A stretch of DNA of 64,000 nucleotides from CAZJLP01 sp964546955 (GTDB lineage Bacteria; Verrucomicrobiota; Verrucomicrobiia; Opitutales; Opitutaceae), in contig CAZJLP010000005.1 of assembly GCA_964546955.1 (NCBI GenBank), positions 62,001 to 126,000 on the forward strand, read 5' to 3'. The notes beneath the pieces were generated by a model that was not told where the DNA came from, did not search any database, and was given only the letters and a program-made list of their open reading frames with translations. The first letter of the stretch is position 1, and the number at the start of each line of letters is the position of its first letter. The position numbers and the translations under genes were made by a program. Of the stretch, positions 17,090 through 25,209 are shown in pieces.

Positions 17090-17103
17090 TTGTTTGTAAT
17101 CAG
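17090..17103 (-). promoter_or_regulatory. Weak FNR-like site upstream of nrfHA
   Basis: On the minus strand the sequence is CTGATTACAAACAA, eight of ten matches to TTGAT-N4-ATCAA, centred about 80 bp before the nrfH ATG. The position allows activation of nrfHA, but the match could be chance. The rest of the nrfH-birA gap (17017-17183) shows nothing else I can assign. Confidence 0.3.
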
Positions 17104-17183
17104 GCGACGAATACTCAGGTTGCACGGGAGATTTTCTACGCCGCCGTAAATGCGTGCACGGTTGTGCGTATCTTCCCCCAAGG

Positions 17184-17951
17184 TCAGACCTCTCGCAACC
17201 GGCTGACTTCCTGAGCATCGATGATCCGGAGGTTTCCGGAAAGAGTCGCGACCCAAAGTCGCCCGTCACGGTCGATGGATTGGATTTTGGCCAGGAATGT
17301 TTGCGCTCGGTCACGTAAGGTCACTTGAACCAGGCGATGAGTGATCCAACGCGTATTGATCTCTTCGATTAGCGGTGCAAAACCCTTTCTTTCGATCCGG
17401 CGATAAAAATGCTGGAAGGCGCGAAGCATAAATCGGGCGACGTGGTCGACGGACGGTATGCCTTGCACGATTTCACTCAGCGCCATGGCAGTTTGGCTCA
17501 AGGAGGGATCAACTTCGCACGGCCGATTGAAGACATTGAGGCGGAGTCCGACTACCGCCGCACAAGGGCGGGGACGTTCGATCACGATTCCTCCGAGCTT
17601 GCGGCACCCTGACATGATATCGTTGGGCCACCGGACGCGAATGCCGGGCGTGCCGACAACAGTGAGTGTGTCAGCCACGGTCCAAGCCGCGCCAAGTTCC
17701 AGCAACCGCCAGTCCCTTTGTTCGGCGGGAGTCGGAAGAACGATTGACAGCCAGAGTCCGCCGGGATTCGAAATCCAACCACGATCGCCGCGGCTTCTTC
17801 CGTGCGTCTCCTCGTCGGCGATGACCGCATGCCAGACGGGAAGCTGGCGGGCGAGGTCGTTGGTCGACGAAGCGGACCTGTGCCGATGGATCGTCCAGTC
17901 TTCGACCCGTGAAACAGCGTCGCCGCCGAGAAGCGTCTGGTCGAAGTACAT
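17184..17951 (-). CDS. birA: Biotin--[acetyl-CoA-carboxylase] ligase
   Basis: This 255-aa protein attaches biotin to carboxylase carrier proteins. Family motifs are visible: SSTNDLA near the N-terminus, GRSRGDRGWISNPGGLWLSI (biotin/ATP loop), VRWPNDI with RKLGGIVIE (catalytic lysine region) and VGLRLNV. A short C-terminal SH3-like domain follows. There is no N-terminal helix-turn-helix, so it is the monofunctional class I type, not a repressor. It lies apart from nrfHA (167 bp). Confidence 0.88.
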   Translation of the reverse strand: MYFDQTLLGGDAVSRVEDWTIHRHRSASSTNDLARQLPVWHAVIADEETHGRSRGDRGWISNPGGLWLSIVLPTPAEQRDWRLLELGAAWTVADTLTVVGTPGIRVRWPNDIMSGCRKLGGIVIERPRPCAAVVGLRLNVFNRPCEVDPSLSQTAMALSEIVQGIPSVDHVARFMLRAFQHFYRRIERKGFAPLIEEINTRWITHRLVQVTLRDRAQTFLAKIQSIDRDGRLWVATLSGNLRIIDAQEVSRLREV

Positions 17952-17975
17952 GAGGGCCGCAGGCTCGGTTTTATT

Positions 17976-18275
17976 CTACGAAAGTTCCGGCCCGGAGGGG
18001 GTCGTCGCCCCGTCCCGGTCGGCCGAGAGCAATCGGTCCTCAGAGAGCAGAGCCACGAGGGACAAGCCGAAGAGCGGTAGAAGTAGGCCAGCGGCGCCTG
18101 CGACCGGGTAGGTAGACGCAGTCCATTTGGGGAAGAAAACGAAACCCACACCCGACAGGAGGAAAGTCGCGACGAAGAGCCAGGATATCACGCGCAGCGT
18201 TCGTGTGGGCCGCAAAGGAAGTTTTGTCCGGAGGTGGAGGAAGCTCGATGTGAGGGCACGCGAATTGTCTTTCAT
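17976..18275 (-). CDS. Small membrane protein of unknown function
   Basis: This 99-aa protein has a basic N-terminus, then two hydrophobic spans (~28-48 and ~59-78), then a polar tail. No family is recognised. It lies 24 bp upstream of birA on the same strand and may be co-transcribed with it. A long perfect inverted repeat sits just before its start (18291-18320). Confidence 0.6.
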   Translation of the reverse strand: MKDNSRALTSSFLHLRTKLPLRPTRTLRVISWLFVATFLLSGVGFVFFPKWTASTYPVAGAAGLLLPLFGLSLVALLSEDRLLSADRDGATTPSGPELS

Positions 18276-18737
18276 GGTTTGGCTCCCCTTCGCTTGCCCT
18301 GGCCGCGGTCAGGGCAAGCGTTCGTTGGGGCGCGGCGGTGGTCGATACGGCTGGACCTGAACAACCCGTTGGGCGATGACACCGCGACGATGCGAGACGC
18401 GAAAGCAGGTGCCGCGGCACCTTCGCCTGTCATGAAGACGATCGTCTCGAAAGGGTTTGTTTTCATGCGGCCGCACAAGGCTGTTCGTTGCGCCATCGGT
18501 GTCAGTATGCCGAAAATAGAAGCGCGTTGCTGCGCATGCCTTGGCCAAGGGTAGGCGTTCCTTGTCTGGCGTGCGAGTGGCGAACGACAAAGAGGGCCGA
18601 GGATCCGGTTCGGCGCCTTCTGCTGCCGGTCCCTCGTCGGCTCGCGATGGCTCAACGAACGCGTGGCATCCGCCAAGAAATGCGAAGCCTGGCCGGCCTG
18701 CCCGGTGTATCCTAGCGGCAACTAGAAAGAAGGTCCT
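18276..18737. other. Intergenic region with a long inverted repeat
   Basis: This 462-bp region lies between divergent small membrane-protein genes. At 18291-18320 are perfect 11-bp arms (CGCTTGCCCTG / CAGGGCAAGCG) around an 8-base loop, about 15 bp upstream of the minus-strand start. It would fold in that gene's leader. ORFs on both strands here lack family features, and I see no RNA gene. Confidence 0.5.
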
Positions 18738-19025
18738 ATGAAAGCTACGCAGTGGTTGCAGGAATTTCGAGTCGGACGACGAGCAACAAAAAGCACGTCG
18801 AACAAAGGACCAAGGCCAAGGAGGCGCGAAATCCTCAAAGGGCTCGCGGGTTTGTCGGTCGGGGCATCCGCGGCGGTGATGATGGTGACGGTGCTTGGCC
18901 TCGGTCTCGGATATCCGTTGATGGACCCCTCGGACAGTTTGCTTCGAACCACAGCCGGAGTTGCTGCATTGGTGGGCGCACTGATCGGACTTTTTATTGC
19001 ATTCGACGATAATCGGCATGGATGA
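18738..19025 (+). CDS. Small membrane protein of unknown function
   Basis: This 95-aa protein has a basic N-terminal third (1-35) and two hydrophobic spans (~37-60 and ~70-89) separated by a short loop. A good ribosome site (AGAAGG) precedes the ATG by 7 bp, supporting this start. No family is recognised. It stands alone between the divergent membrane-protein gene and the convergent microcompartment operon. Confidence 0.6.
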   Translation: MKATQWLQEFRVGRRATKSTSNKGPRPRRREILKGLAGLSVGASAAVMMVTVLGLGLGYPLMDPSDSLLRTTAGVAALVGALIGLFIAFDDNRHG

Positions 19026-19070
19026 GGCGACCGCGGCGCGGGGGCATGGGGCGCCGCGTCGCCACACGCC

Positions 19071-19997
19071 CTAGAGTGCGACTTTGGCGTAGGTGTCCTG
19101 CAACGCCTTGGCGGAGACCTGGAGAGCCTGCAGTTCCTTCGGCCATAGCTCCACTTCGACCTGCTCGATCGCCCCGGAACGGCCGATCACCGTGGGCACG
19201 CTCAAGCTGACATTCCGCAAGCCGTATTTGCCGTGTTGAAGGGTCGACACGGGCAGCACCTGCCGTTTGTCGAGCGCGATGGCATGAATTGTTTCGGCCA
19301 TTGTGAGGCCGACGGCCCAGCCGGCCCCTCCTTTGCGTCGGATGACTTCGGCGCCGGAGCCTTTGGTGCGTTCGAAGATCTGCGTTTGGAAGCTCGCATT
19401 GAAACCGGGTAGTTTGCTCATGGAGGCGCCGGCGACTGTGGCGGTCGACCAAACAGGCACCATGGTGTCGCCATGTTCTCCGATGATCAGCGCTTTTACC
19501 TGGGTGGGCGCTTGTTTCAGCTCCAGGGCGAGGAGCGAGCGAAAGCGTGCGGTATCCAACATCGTACCGAGGCCAATCACCTGCTGCCAGGGCAGTCCAA
19601 GGGTGGCAACGGCAAGCTGGGTCAGAATGTCCACCGGATTTGAAACGACAAAAACGATGGCGTCCTTCCGGAACCCCGCTTGGTTGATGCTGGCGAGGAT
19701 TTGTCGGAAAAGGGTGACATTACGATTGATGAGGTCGAGCCGAGACTCGTCCGGCTTGCGCCGGAGGCCTGCCGTAATGACAAACATATCGCTATCCTTC
19801 GCGCGGGCGTAATCGCCGGCGTAGATCCGTTGATCGGCCGCCGAGGACGTGCCGTGGAGGAGATCGAGCGCCTCGCCTTCGGCCAGCTCGTGGTTGGCAT
19901 CCAGCAGTTGGATTTCAGAAACAACGCCAGCGCACTGCAACGCAAACGCGGCGTTCGATCCGACGCGGCCGCCGCCGCCGACAATGGTGATTTTCAT
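19071..19997 (-). CDS. Microcompartment-operon lactate/malate-type dehydrogenase
   Basis: The 308-aa NAD-dependent LDH/MDH-family enzyme has a dinucleotide motif GGGGRVG (7-13), catalytic H175 (GEHGDT), D148 and R151 (LDTAR) and substrate Arg R86. The specificity-loop residue equivalent to LDH 102 is R80 (AGLRRKP), as in malate dehydrogenases, not Gln as in lactate dehydrogenases. It is the last gene of the microcompartment operon, 28 bp after the aldolase. Related genes in PVM-type loci are labelled lactate dehydrogenase and are thought to recycle NAD+ for the aldehyde dehydrogenase. Which 2-oxoacid or aldehyde it uses is open. Confidence 0.82.
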   Translation of the reverse strand: MKITIVGGGGRVGSNAAFALQCAGVVSEIQLLDANHELAEGEALDLLHGTSSAADQRIYAGDYARAKDSDMFVITAGLRRKPDESRLDLINRNVTLFRQILASINQAGFRKDAIVFVVSNPVDILTQLAVATLGLPWQQVIGLGTMLDTARFRSLLALELKQAPTQVKALIIGEHGDTMVPVWSTATVAGASMSKLPGFNASFQTQIFERTKGSGAEVIRRKGGAGWAVGLTMAETIHAIALDKRQVLPVSTLQHGKYGLRNVSLSVPTVIGRSGAIEQVEVELWPKELQALQVSAKALQDTYAKVAL

Positions 19998-20025
19998 AAA
20001 GGGAAGAGAGGCTTCGTCCGACGTT

Positions 20026-21198
20026 TCAGCCGCCCGCGGGTTTTGGTGACAACTGGGCGACGATCCGCGATGTCAGCTCTTGCACCAGAGCCTCCACTTC
20101 GGGATCTCCTGCCTCGTCGGGTTTCGCGGCCGGAGAAAGCGCCGGTACGGTGCAAGAACCGGTGATGGTGGTGGGACGGAATTCGTCCGCGTCGCAGAGC
20201 TCGCATTCCTTCAAGCTTGCTCGCGGGTCGGGCATTCCAAGTCGTTGCCGGAGGTCGATGAGTTCCTTGAGCTTGTCGGTGCCAAAGCGGTGCAGTCCGC
20301 CACCCAGTCCGGCCGCGATCGCGATCGTGCGGCAGTAGGCGTCGATGTTTTCCATCTTCCAGTACGCGTCCTCGACGTCCTTGCCCCAGACGATCACTCC
20401 ATGGTTTTGCATCAACACGGCTTGATGCTCGGCGCCGACTCGGCCGACTTCGTCGGCGTTCTCCGGAGTTCCGGGAGTTTGATATTTGGCTATGCCGATC
20501 TTTCCCAGAAAGACTTCGGCTTCGGGAATGAGGCAGGAGGGCACGGAGACGTTGGCAATCGCAAACGCGGTCGCGTGCGGCGGGTGCGCGTGCACGCAGG
20601 CCTTGGTCGCGGGCTGACGTTTCATGATGCCAAGATGAGTCATGGCTTCGCTGGTGCGTTTGCGGCTCCCGGCCAGCTGTTTTCCGTCGAGGTCGATGAG
20701 GCAGATGTCCTCGGGATTCATGAACCCTTTGCAGATCAAAGTCGGCGTGCAGAGCACCAAGTTGTCGCCGACGCGCACGGTAATATTTCCGCCGTTGCCA
20801 TCGGTGTAGTCTTTGACCCAAAGCCGTCGCCCGATGTCGCAGATGCGTCGTTTGAGTTCTTCGACCGGTTCCGAGACGAAAAAGCGCTGAAGTTCGGCTG
20901 GTGTGGTCGGATCTCCACCCGGCTGCCATTTGAATTCGTAGTCAGGCACGGCAGGCTCGGTTGACCGACCGGCCATCGCACGGGATTCAGACGCGCGGGC
21001 TGCGGCCGGGGCCGGCGTTTGGATCGGGGGTAGCGTCGATGAAACGACCGCGGCGGTGCGATTCTGAGAGACCGAACTGCCCGTATGACTCAGCAGCATA
21101 TCACGAGCGGAGGGAGTCAGGATAACCTCGTCAGGCAATGGCGCAGCCCCACTCCGGAGAAGCGATTCGAGTTCCTTGGCCGTAATGAGCTTGCGCAT
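20026..21198 (-). CDS. Class II sugar-phosphate aldolase of the microcompartment
   Basis: From ATG 21198 the 390-aa product has a ~38-residue N-terminal helical segment, a Pro/Ala/Ser-rich linker (~50-85), a fuculose/rhamnulose-1-phosphate-type aldolase domain (~105-325) and a C-terminal tail. Zinc ligands H203, H205 (HAHPPH) and H266 (QNHGV), the catalytic Glu region (PEAEVF, ~226-228) and the phosphate loop GNGGN (134-138) are present. The tail has a Cys pair (CELC) and an amphipathic helix (365-383), a likely encapsulation peptide. It would split a 6-deoxysugar 1-phosphate to lactaldehyde and DHAP. It is longer than free-standing aldolases (~215-270 aa). It follows a BMC-P gene by 7 bp. 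Confidence 0.88.
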   Translation of the reverse strand: MRKLITAKELESLLRSGAAPLPDEVILTPSARDMLLSHTGSSVSQNRTAAVVSSTLPPIQTPAPAAARASESRAMAGRSTEPAVPDYEFKWQPGGDPTTPAELQRFFVSEPVEELKRRICDIGRRLWVKDYTDGNGGNITVRVGDNLVLCTPTLICKGFMNPEDICLIDLDGKQLAGSRKRTSEAMTHLGIMKRQPATKACVHAHPPHATAFAIANVSVPSCLIPEAEVFLGKIGIAKYQTPGTPENADEVGRVGAEHQAVLMQNHGVIVWGKDVEDAYWKMENIDAYCRTIAIAAGLGGGLHRFGTDKLKELIDLRQRLGMPDPRASLKECELCDADEFRPTTITGSCTVPALSPAAKPDEAGDPEVEALVQELTSRIVAQLSPKPAGG

Positions 21199-21205
21199 GG
21201 AAGTG

Positions 21206-21502
21206 TCAGGTGGGAGGAAAATAGAAAAAGCGGTCCACCAGCATCGTGTTGTAGGCGTCGATCGGGATCGGTTCCGGGAAAGGGGAGGTGGCTTCGGCAC
21301 CCTCGACGAACCCGATGATCTGTCCGGCGCCGGCGCCGAGGGCGTCGTAGACCACGACGGTGTTGCCGCGGGCGATGGGAAGCGATTCGCGACCTTCGAG
21401 CTGGCTGCGATCGAGCGGCTGCACCAAGAGGAAGCGGCCTCCTCGCAGGGCGGCTTGCTGTTGATTCAATGTGACTCTGCCTATGACAGTACCAAGGCGC
21501 AT
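21206..21502 (-). CDS. BMC-P shell vertex protein (EutN/CcmL family)
   Basis: The 98-aa pentamer-forming shell protein has the EutN/CcmL pattern: MRLGTVIGRV at the N-terminus, LLVQPLD, VVVYDALGAGAGQIIGFVEG and a final IPIDAYNTMLVDRF. It caps the vertices of the icosahedral shell. It is one of three BMC-P genes in the operon, as is characteristic of PVM-type loci. The aldolase starts 7 bp downstream and another BMC-P lies 10 bp upstream. Confidence 0.92.
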   Translation of the reverse strand: MRLGTVIGRVTLNQQQAALRGGRFLLVQPLDRSQLEGRESLPIARGNTVVVYDALGAGAGQIIGFVEGAEATSPFPEPIPIDAYNTMLVDRFFYFPPT

Positions 21503-21512
21503 GGGAATGGGT

Positions 21513-21779
21513 TCAGCTTCGCGCTGGATCGACCAGGGCCACGATGAAGATGCGCAACGGCGAGTGGGGATCGTTCACGAGGTGGCGCGCTGCTGATCCA
21601 TCGGTGGAGTACACGACACGCTGGTGAATCGCGGCGCCGAGCGCATCCACGGCGACGACGGGGCTGCCCTCGTCGCGCCCGTTTTCATCGATGGGCTGGC
21701 ACACGACGGTTCGAAAGCCATTCAGACTGCGATGGTGAAGGGTCGAAATCACCGTTCCGTCTACACGCGCGAGTTGCAT
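21513..21779 (-). CDS. BMC-P shell vertex protein (EutN/CcmL family), short divergent copy
   Basis: This 88-aa EutN/CcmL-family protein (MQLARVDGTVISTLHHRSLNG, VVCQPID, VVAVDALGAAIHQRVVYSTDG, PLRIFIVALVD) is the most divergent of the three: the usual GAG(P/A)G after DALG is replaced by AIHQR. It sits between the aldehyde dehydrogenase and a second BMC-P gene. It should form pentamers that close the shell; a specialised vertex is possible. Confidence 0.9.
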   Translation of the reverse strand: MQLARVDGTVISTLHHRSLNGFRTVVCQPIDENGRDEGSPVVAVDALGAAIHQRVVYSTDGSAARHLVNDPHSPLRIFIVALVDPARS

Positions 21780-21793
21780 GAGAGACTTTCTCC

Positions 21794-23266
21794 TCAGTAG
21801 ATCCGAAGGTTGTCCACCATCACGCAGCGGCGGGTGCGTGTGAACGTCTTGGGCGTAGTAATCCCTTCGCCGGTGGTGGTGGCGATCGAGTAGCTGAGGT
21901 AACCTTCGCCGCCGAGACCCAGGCCTGCCACGCTTGGACCATTTTTCACCAATAGCGTCGTATCGAGAGCGCGGGCCATTTGCGTCAAGTGCTCGACGTC
22001 GAGCGAATGGATGATGGCAGAGTGCTTGTAGCCGTGTTCGGAGCGGACTGCGCCGGCGACCGCCTCGTCGAACGAGGCAACGCGTACGATGGGCAGCATG
22101 GGCATCATTTGCTCCTCCAGGACGAACGGGTGGTCCGCGTCTGTCTCCGCGAAAAGCACCTGAGCCGACGCTGGCGCAGTCGCACCCGCGATGCGCGCCA
22201 GAACGCTGGCATCGCGGCCGACCAGGTCACGATTCAGCACCGGGTGACTGCAGCCGCCGGCGTCTTTGCTTTCGGTGAATGCGGCCGAGGTCAGTTTGTC
22301 CAATTGACCGGAAGAGAGAGACGAGCCGCCCGCTTCCGCCAATGCGGCGATGAATTTGTCCGCGACGGTGTCGAGGACGAAGACCTGTTTTTCCCCAATG
22401 CATAAGAGGTTGTTGTCGTAGGCCGCCCCGCGGACGATGTCGGCTGCGGCGCGTTTGACGCAGCGAGTGCCGTCGACCACGACCGGCGGATTTCCCGGCC
22501 CCGCGCAAATCGCGCGCTTGCCGGATTTCATCGCGGCTTGCACCACGGCTGGGCCGCCGGTCACGCAGAGCAAACGCACATAGTCGGACTTCGCGATCGC
22601 GTCGAACGATGCGAGGGTCGGTTTTTCGATCGTGCAGATCAGGTTTTGAATGCCGAGGACAGCGTGGATGGCCTCGTTGAACGCCCGCACCGCCACCGCC
22701 GCGCAGCGCGCGCCTGAGGGGTGAGGATTGAAGACGACCGCGTTTCCCGCCGCCACGATATTGATGACGTTGCCGGACAGGGTCGGCACGGAGTGCGTAA
22801 CGGGCGTAATTGCCCCGACGACTCCGAAAGGAGTATATTCCTCGAGCGTGATGCCGTGGTCTCCCGACAAGCCGTAAGGGCGCAACCATTCCAGCCCGGG
22901 TACGTGCTTCACGATCTGCAGTTTTTCGATCTTGTGATCCAGTCGCCCAATTTTGGTCTCCTCGAATTCGAGTTTACCCCACGAAGCGGCATGGGTGGTG
23001 CAGAGCTCTTTGACGATTTCGATGACCTTTTGGCGCCCGGCCAGCCCGCTCGCGCGCAGCTGGTGGAACCCGTCAGCGGCCGCCGCACATGCAGAAGCGG
23101 CATCTTCAAAAACACCGTAGGTCGGAGTTGAACGCTGGATCGAGACTGGCTTTTGTTTTGGCGCTGGGCCCGCCGGCGTGGGTACAGGCGCGCGGCCAAG
23201 ACCGCGAAGGACTTCGTCCACGATGGCGCGCAAACCTGTCTCGTCGAATTGAAGTGTTGAGGTCAT
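21794..23266 (-). CDS. CoA-acylating aldehyde dehydrogenase of the microcompartment
   Basis: The 490-aa product from ATG 23266 begins with an amphipathic helix LRAIVDEVLRGLG (12-24), a typical encapsulation peptide, then a Pro-rich linker and an EutE/PduP-type domain. Catalytic C289 lies in DNNLLCIGEK, and a GAITPVTHSVPT segment (151-162) belongs to the cofactor site. It should oxidise lactaldehyde (or propionaldehyde) to the acyl-CoA with NAD+ inside the shell, feeding PduL. Its ATG overlaps the stop of the upstream BMC-P gene (ATGA). Confidence 0.93.
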   Translation of the reverse strand: MTSTLQFDETGLRAIVDEVLRGLGRAPVPTPAGPAPKQKPVSIQRSTPTYGVFEDAASACAAAADGFHQLRASGLAGRQKVIEIVKELCTTHAASWGKLEFEETKIGRLDHKIEKLQIVKHVPGLEWLRPYGLSGDHGITLEEYTPFGVVGAITPVTHSVPTLSGNVINIVAAGNAVVFNPHPSGARCAAVAVRAFNEAIHAVLGIQNLICTIEKPTLASFDAIAKSDYVRLLCVTGGPAVVQAAMKSGKRAICAGPGNPPVVVDGTRCVKRAAADIVRGAAYDNNLLCIGEKQVFVLDTVADKFIAALAEAGGSSLSSGQLDKLTSAAFTESKDAGGCSHPVLNRDLVGRDASVLARIAGATAPASAQVLFAETDADHPFVLEEQMMPMLPIVRVASFDEAVAGAVRSEHGYKHSAIIHSLDVEHLTQMARALDTTLLVKNGPSVAGLGLGGEGYLSYSIATTTGEGITTPKTFTRTRRCVMVDNLRIY

Positions 23267-23580
23267 GATTTGGCAGTCTCTGGATAGATGCGTTGCTCGA
23301 GCGAATCCACCGTGTCCACGATCCCGATCACGACCGCGTCGACCGGCACCTTGCTCATTCCTTCGGCCTGGCGGGCGGAGCTGCCCTGGCACAGCAGCAC
23401 GAGTTCCCCTGGGCCAGCCCCCAGCGTGTCCAATGCAACGATTGTGTTTACACCGGGCCGGAACCGAGACGGCTGAGCTTCGTCGACGAGAAGCGGACGC
23501 ACCAGGAGAAGTTTGCGGCCGGTCATCGCGGCATCCTTCTTGGTGGCGACGACCGAACCGATTACGCGGGCGAGGAACAT
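23263..23580 (-). CDS. BMC-P shell vertex protein (EutN/CcmL family)
   Basis: This 105-aa EutN/CcmL protein (MFLARVIGSVVATKKD, LLLVRPLLVDE, TIVALDTLGAGPGELVLLCQGSSAR, VDAVVIGIVDTVD) has the canonical GAGPGE turn and is closest to standard vertex proteins. Its TGA overlaps the aldehyde dehydrogenase ATG. A BMC-H gene lies 74 bp upstream, a gap that includes a short inverted repeat. Confidence 0.93.
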   Translation of the reverse strand: MFLARVIGSVVATKKDAAMTGRKLLLVRPLLVDEAQPSRFRPGVNTIVALDTLGAGPGELVLLCQGSSARQAEGMSKVPVDAVVIGIVDTVDSLEQRIYPETAKS

Positions 23581-23607
23581 AGAGGGAAAAGGCGCACGGG
23601 CGCGTTG

Positions 23608-23627
23608 CGGAAATGATCGGATTTCCG
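23608..23627 (-). other. Short intercistronic hairpin in the microcompartment operon
   Basis: Seven-base arms CGGAAAT / ATTTCCG around a 6-base loop lie between a BMC-H and a BMC-P gene. No T-run follows. It could set relative amounts of abundant facet protein and scarce vertex protein. Confidence 0.35.
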
Positions 23628-23654
23628 GTGAGCGGGGCAGAGATTAGGAAGCGC

Positions 23655-23951
23655 TTATTTTTTCGCAGGCGTGGGGGCCGCCTTTGGCAGAACCGTCGCG
23701 ACGTCGTCGTGGGGGCGGGGAATGACCTGAACAGACACCACATCGCCCACCGCGCGCGCGGCTTGGGCGCCGGCATCGGTGGCGGCTTTGACGGCTGCGA
23801 CATCGCCCAGGACGACCGCCGTCACCAGTGCGTTGCCGACTTGTTTCATCGGCCCGGCAAGAGTGACGTTAGCTGATTTCAGCATGGCGTCGGTGCCGGT
23901 GACGAGAGCGGTGAGACCGCGGGTTTCGAGAAGGCCAATAGCTTGGGACAT
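23655..23951 (-). CDS. BMC-H shell facet protein with an atypical pore
   Basis: This 98-aa hexamer-forming shell protein shows the BMC pattern (AIGLLETRGLTALVTGTDAMLKSA, VVLGDVAAVKAATDAGAQAA, VIPRPH). The pore-loop region reads KQVGNALVT where most BMC-H proteins have (K/Q)IG(S/G)G. The bulkier Asn-Ala should narrow or change the pore. The Arg/Lys before GDV is also replaced by Leu. A 15-residue Pro/Ala/Lys tail follows. It lies between ackA and a BMC-P gene. Confidence 0.92.
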   Translation of the reverse strand: MSQAIGLLETRGLTALVTGTDAMLKSANVTLAGPMKQVGNALVTAVVLGDVAAVKAATDAGAQAARAVGDVVSVQVIPRPHDDVATVLPKAAPTPAKK

Positions 23952-23996
23952 GGAAGGAAAGTTTTGCGTTAGCGTTTTTGGTATCGAGTGGTTGTG

Positions 23997-25121
23997 TCAG
24001 CCGTGCTGACTTGTGAGCTCGCGTGCGTTCGTGTGGACATGCCGGCCGCCGGCGGAGAGAAAGCGGAAAGTTTCACGAGCGACGACGAGTTCCTCGTTGG
24101 CCGGGATGACGAAGCATCGCGTGCGGGAATCGAGGCAGGACACCTCTCCTTCGCCGGAAGCGGAGTTGTTCAAATCAGGATCGAGCCAGAGTCCGAATTC
24201 ACCCAAACCGGCGCAGACCATCTCACGCAGCCAGGGGTTGTTTTCTCCAATGCCGCCGGTAAAGACGAGGGCGTCGCAGCGGATATTCCGAATATCGTTG
24301 TCGACTCCGGAAAGTCCCAGGAGGCCGCTTTCGCCATTGAGCTGACGTTCGATGTCGGCCCAGGAAAGTTTTAATCGCTTGTGCACGAACGCCGCCGCGG
24401 TCGCGTCGAGATCTCCCACGCGATTATTTTGTGGAACGCCCGATTGCGGGCTCAAACCCATGCTCGAGGCCACGGCGATGCCGTCCTGAATGGCGGTGAT
24501 GGAACTCGATCCGCCGAGATGGCAGGAAATCACCCGGACCGGCGCCCCGGGAACGGTGCGCGGACCGTCGCGGTAGAGAGAGCGGACAATGTCGGCGACG
24601 TCGGAGCGACCCAGCAGCTCGGCCGATCTCTCCGCGACGTACTTGTGACTTGCGCCGTGGAAACCGTAGCGTCGGACACCGGCTGCATGCCAGCTGTCCG
24701 GAACGGCGTAACGACGGGCATAGTCCGGCATCCATTGATAGAACGCGGTTTCAAACAGGGCGACGCGTGGCGTGCTGGGCATTTTCTCGCGAAAACGGCG
24801 GATGCCGGCCGCGTAGGCAGGATTGTGGGCGGGAGCGAGATCGGAAGCCTCCAGCAGCGCCGCTTCGACGTTCTCATCGGCCGAAACACACCCCGTCAAG
24901 TGTTCGCCCAGCACCGTCTTGAAACCGACCCCGTCGAGGTCCTCCGGATTGTCCAAGTGGCCCTTCGCGCAGAGAGAGGCAAGACAGTCGTCGATGGAGC
25001 CGCCGTAGTCGGTGATGTTCTCGTATTTGCCTTCAGCCAGAAGTCGCTCGTCGCGCTCCCCGAGCCGGAACAAGCGGTACTTGAAAGAAGTGGAGCCGAG
25101 ATTGGCGACCAGGATGTTCAT
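23997..25121 (-). CDS. ackA: Acetate kinase-family enzyme of the microcompartment
   Basis: This 374-aa ASKHA kinase should make ATP from an acyl phosphate produced by PduL. It has the N-terminal phosphate loop NLGSTSFK (7-14), a catalytic HGASHKY segment, the adenosine loop CHLGGSSSI and TGGIGENNP near the C-terminus. The loop that is usually MGTRSGDIDP reads PQNNRVGDLDA, keeping the Arg and Asp but losing the start, so this is a divergent subgroup; lactyl- or propionyl-phosphate may be the substrate. It lies between two BMC-H genes. Confidence 0.9.
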   Translation of the reverse strand: MNILVANLGSTSFKYRLFRLGERDERLLAEGKYENITDYGGSIDDCLASLCAKGHLDNPEDLDGVGFKTVLGEHLTGCVSADENVEAALLEASDLAPAHNPAYAAGIRRFREKMPSTPRVALFETAFYQWMPDYARRYAVPDSWHAAGVRRYGFHGASHKYVAERSAELLGRSDVADIVRSLYRDGPRTVPGAPVRVISCHLGGSSSITAIQDGIAVASSMGLSPQSGVPQNNRVGDLDATAAAFVHKRLKLSWADIERQLNGESGLLGLSGVDNDIRNIRCDALVFTGGIGENNPWLREMVCAGLGEFGLWLDPDLNNSASGEGEVSCLDSRTRCFVIPANEELVVARETFRFLSAGGRHVHTNARELTSQHG

Positions 25122-25149
25122 AAGGAACGGTGGAAAAAGACCGTTCTGA

Positions 25150-25192
25150 CTGTCGCGCTCGCGTCGCTTCCAATTGAGCGCTTGCGCGACAG
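25150..25192 (-). other. Intercistronic stem between a BMC-H gene and ackA
   Basis: Arms CTGTCGCGC / GCGCGACAG (9 bp) enclose 25 bases in the 88-bp gap upstream of ackA. No T-run follows. A likely role is protection of the upstream shell mRNA or a step-down in expression. Confidence 0.4.
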
Positions 25193-25209
25193 GAGAACGG
25201 AAATTGAAA

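Noticed and set aside
18309..19067. 252-aa minus-strand ORF
   Set aside because: Arg/His/Ser-rich random composition; overlaps a small plus-strand gene with a good ribosome site.
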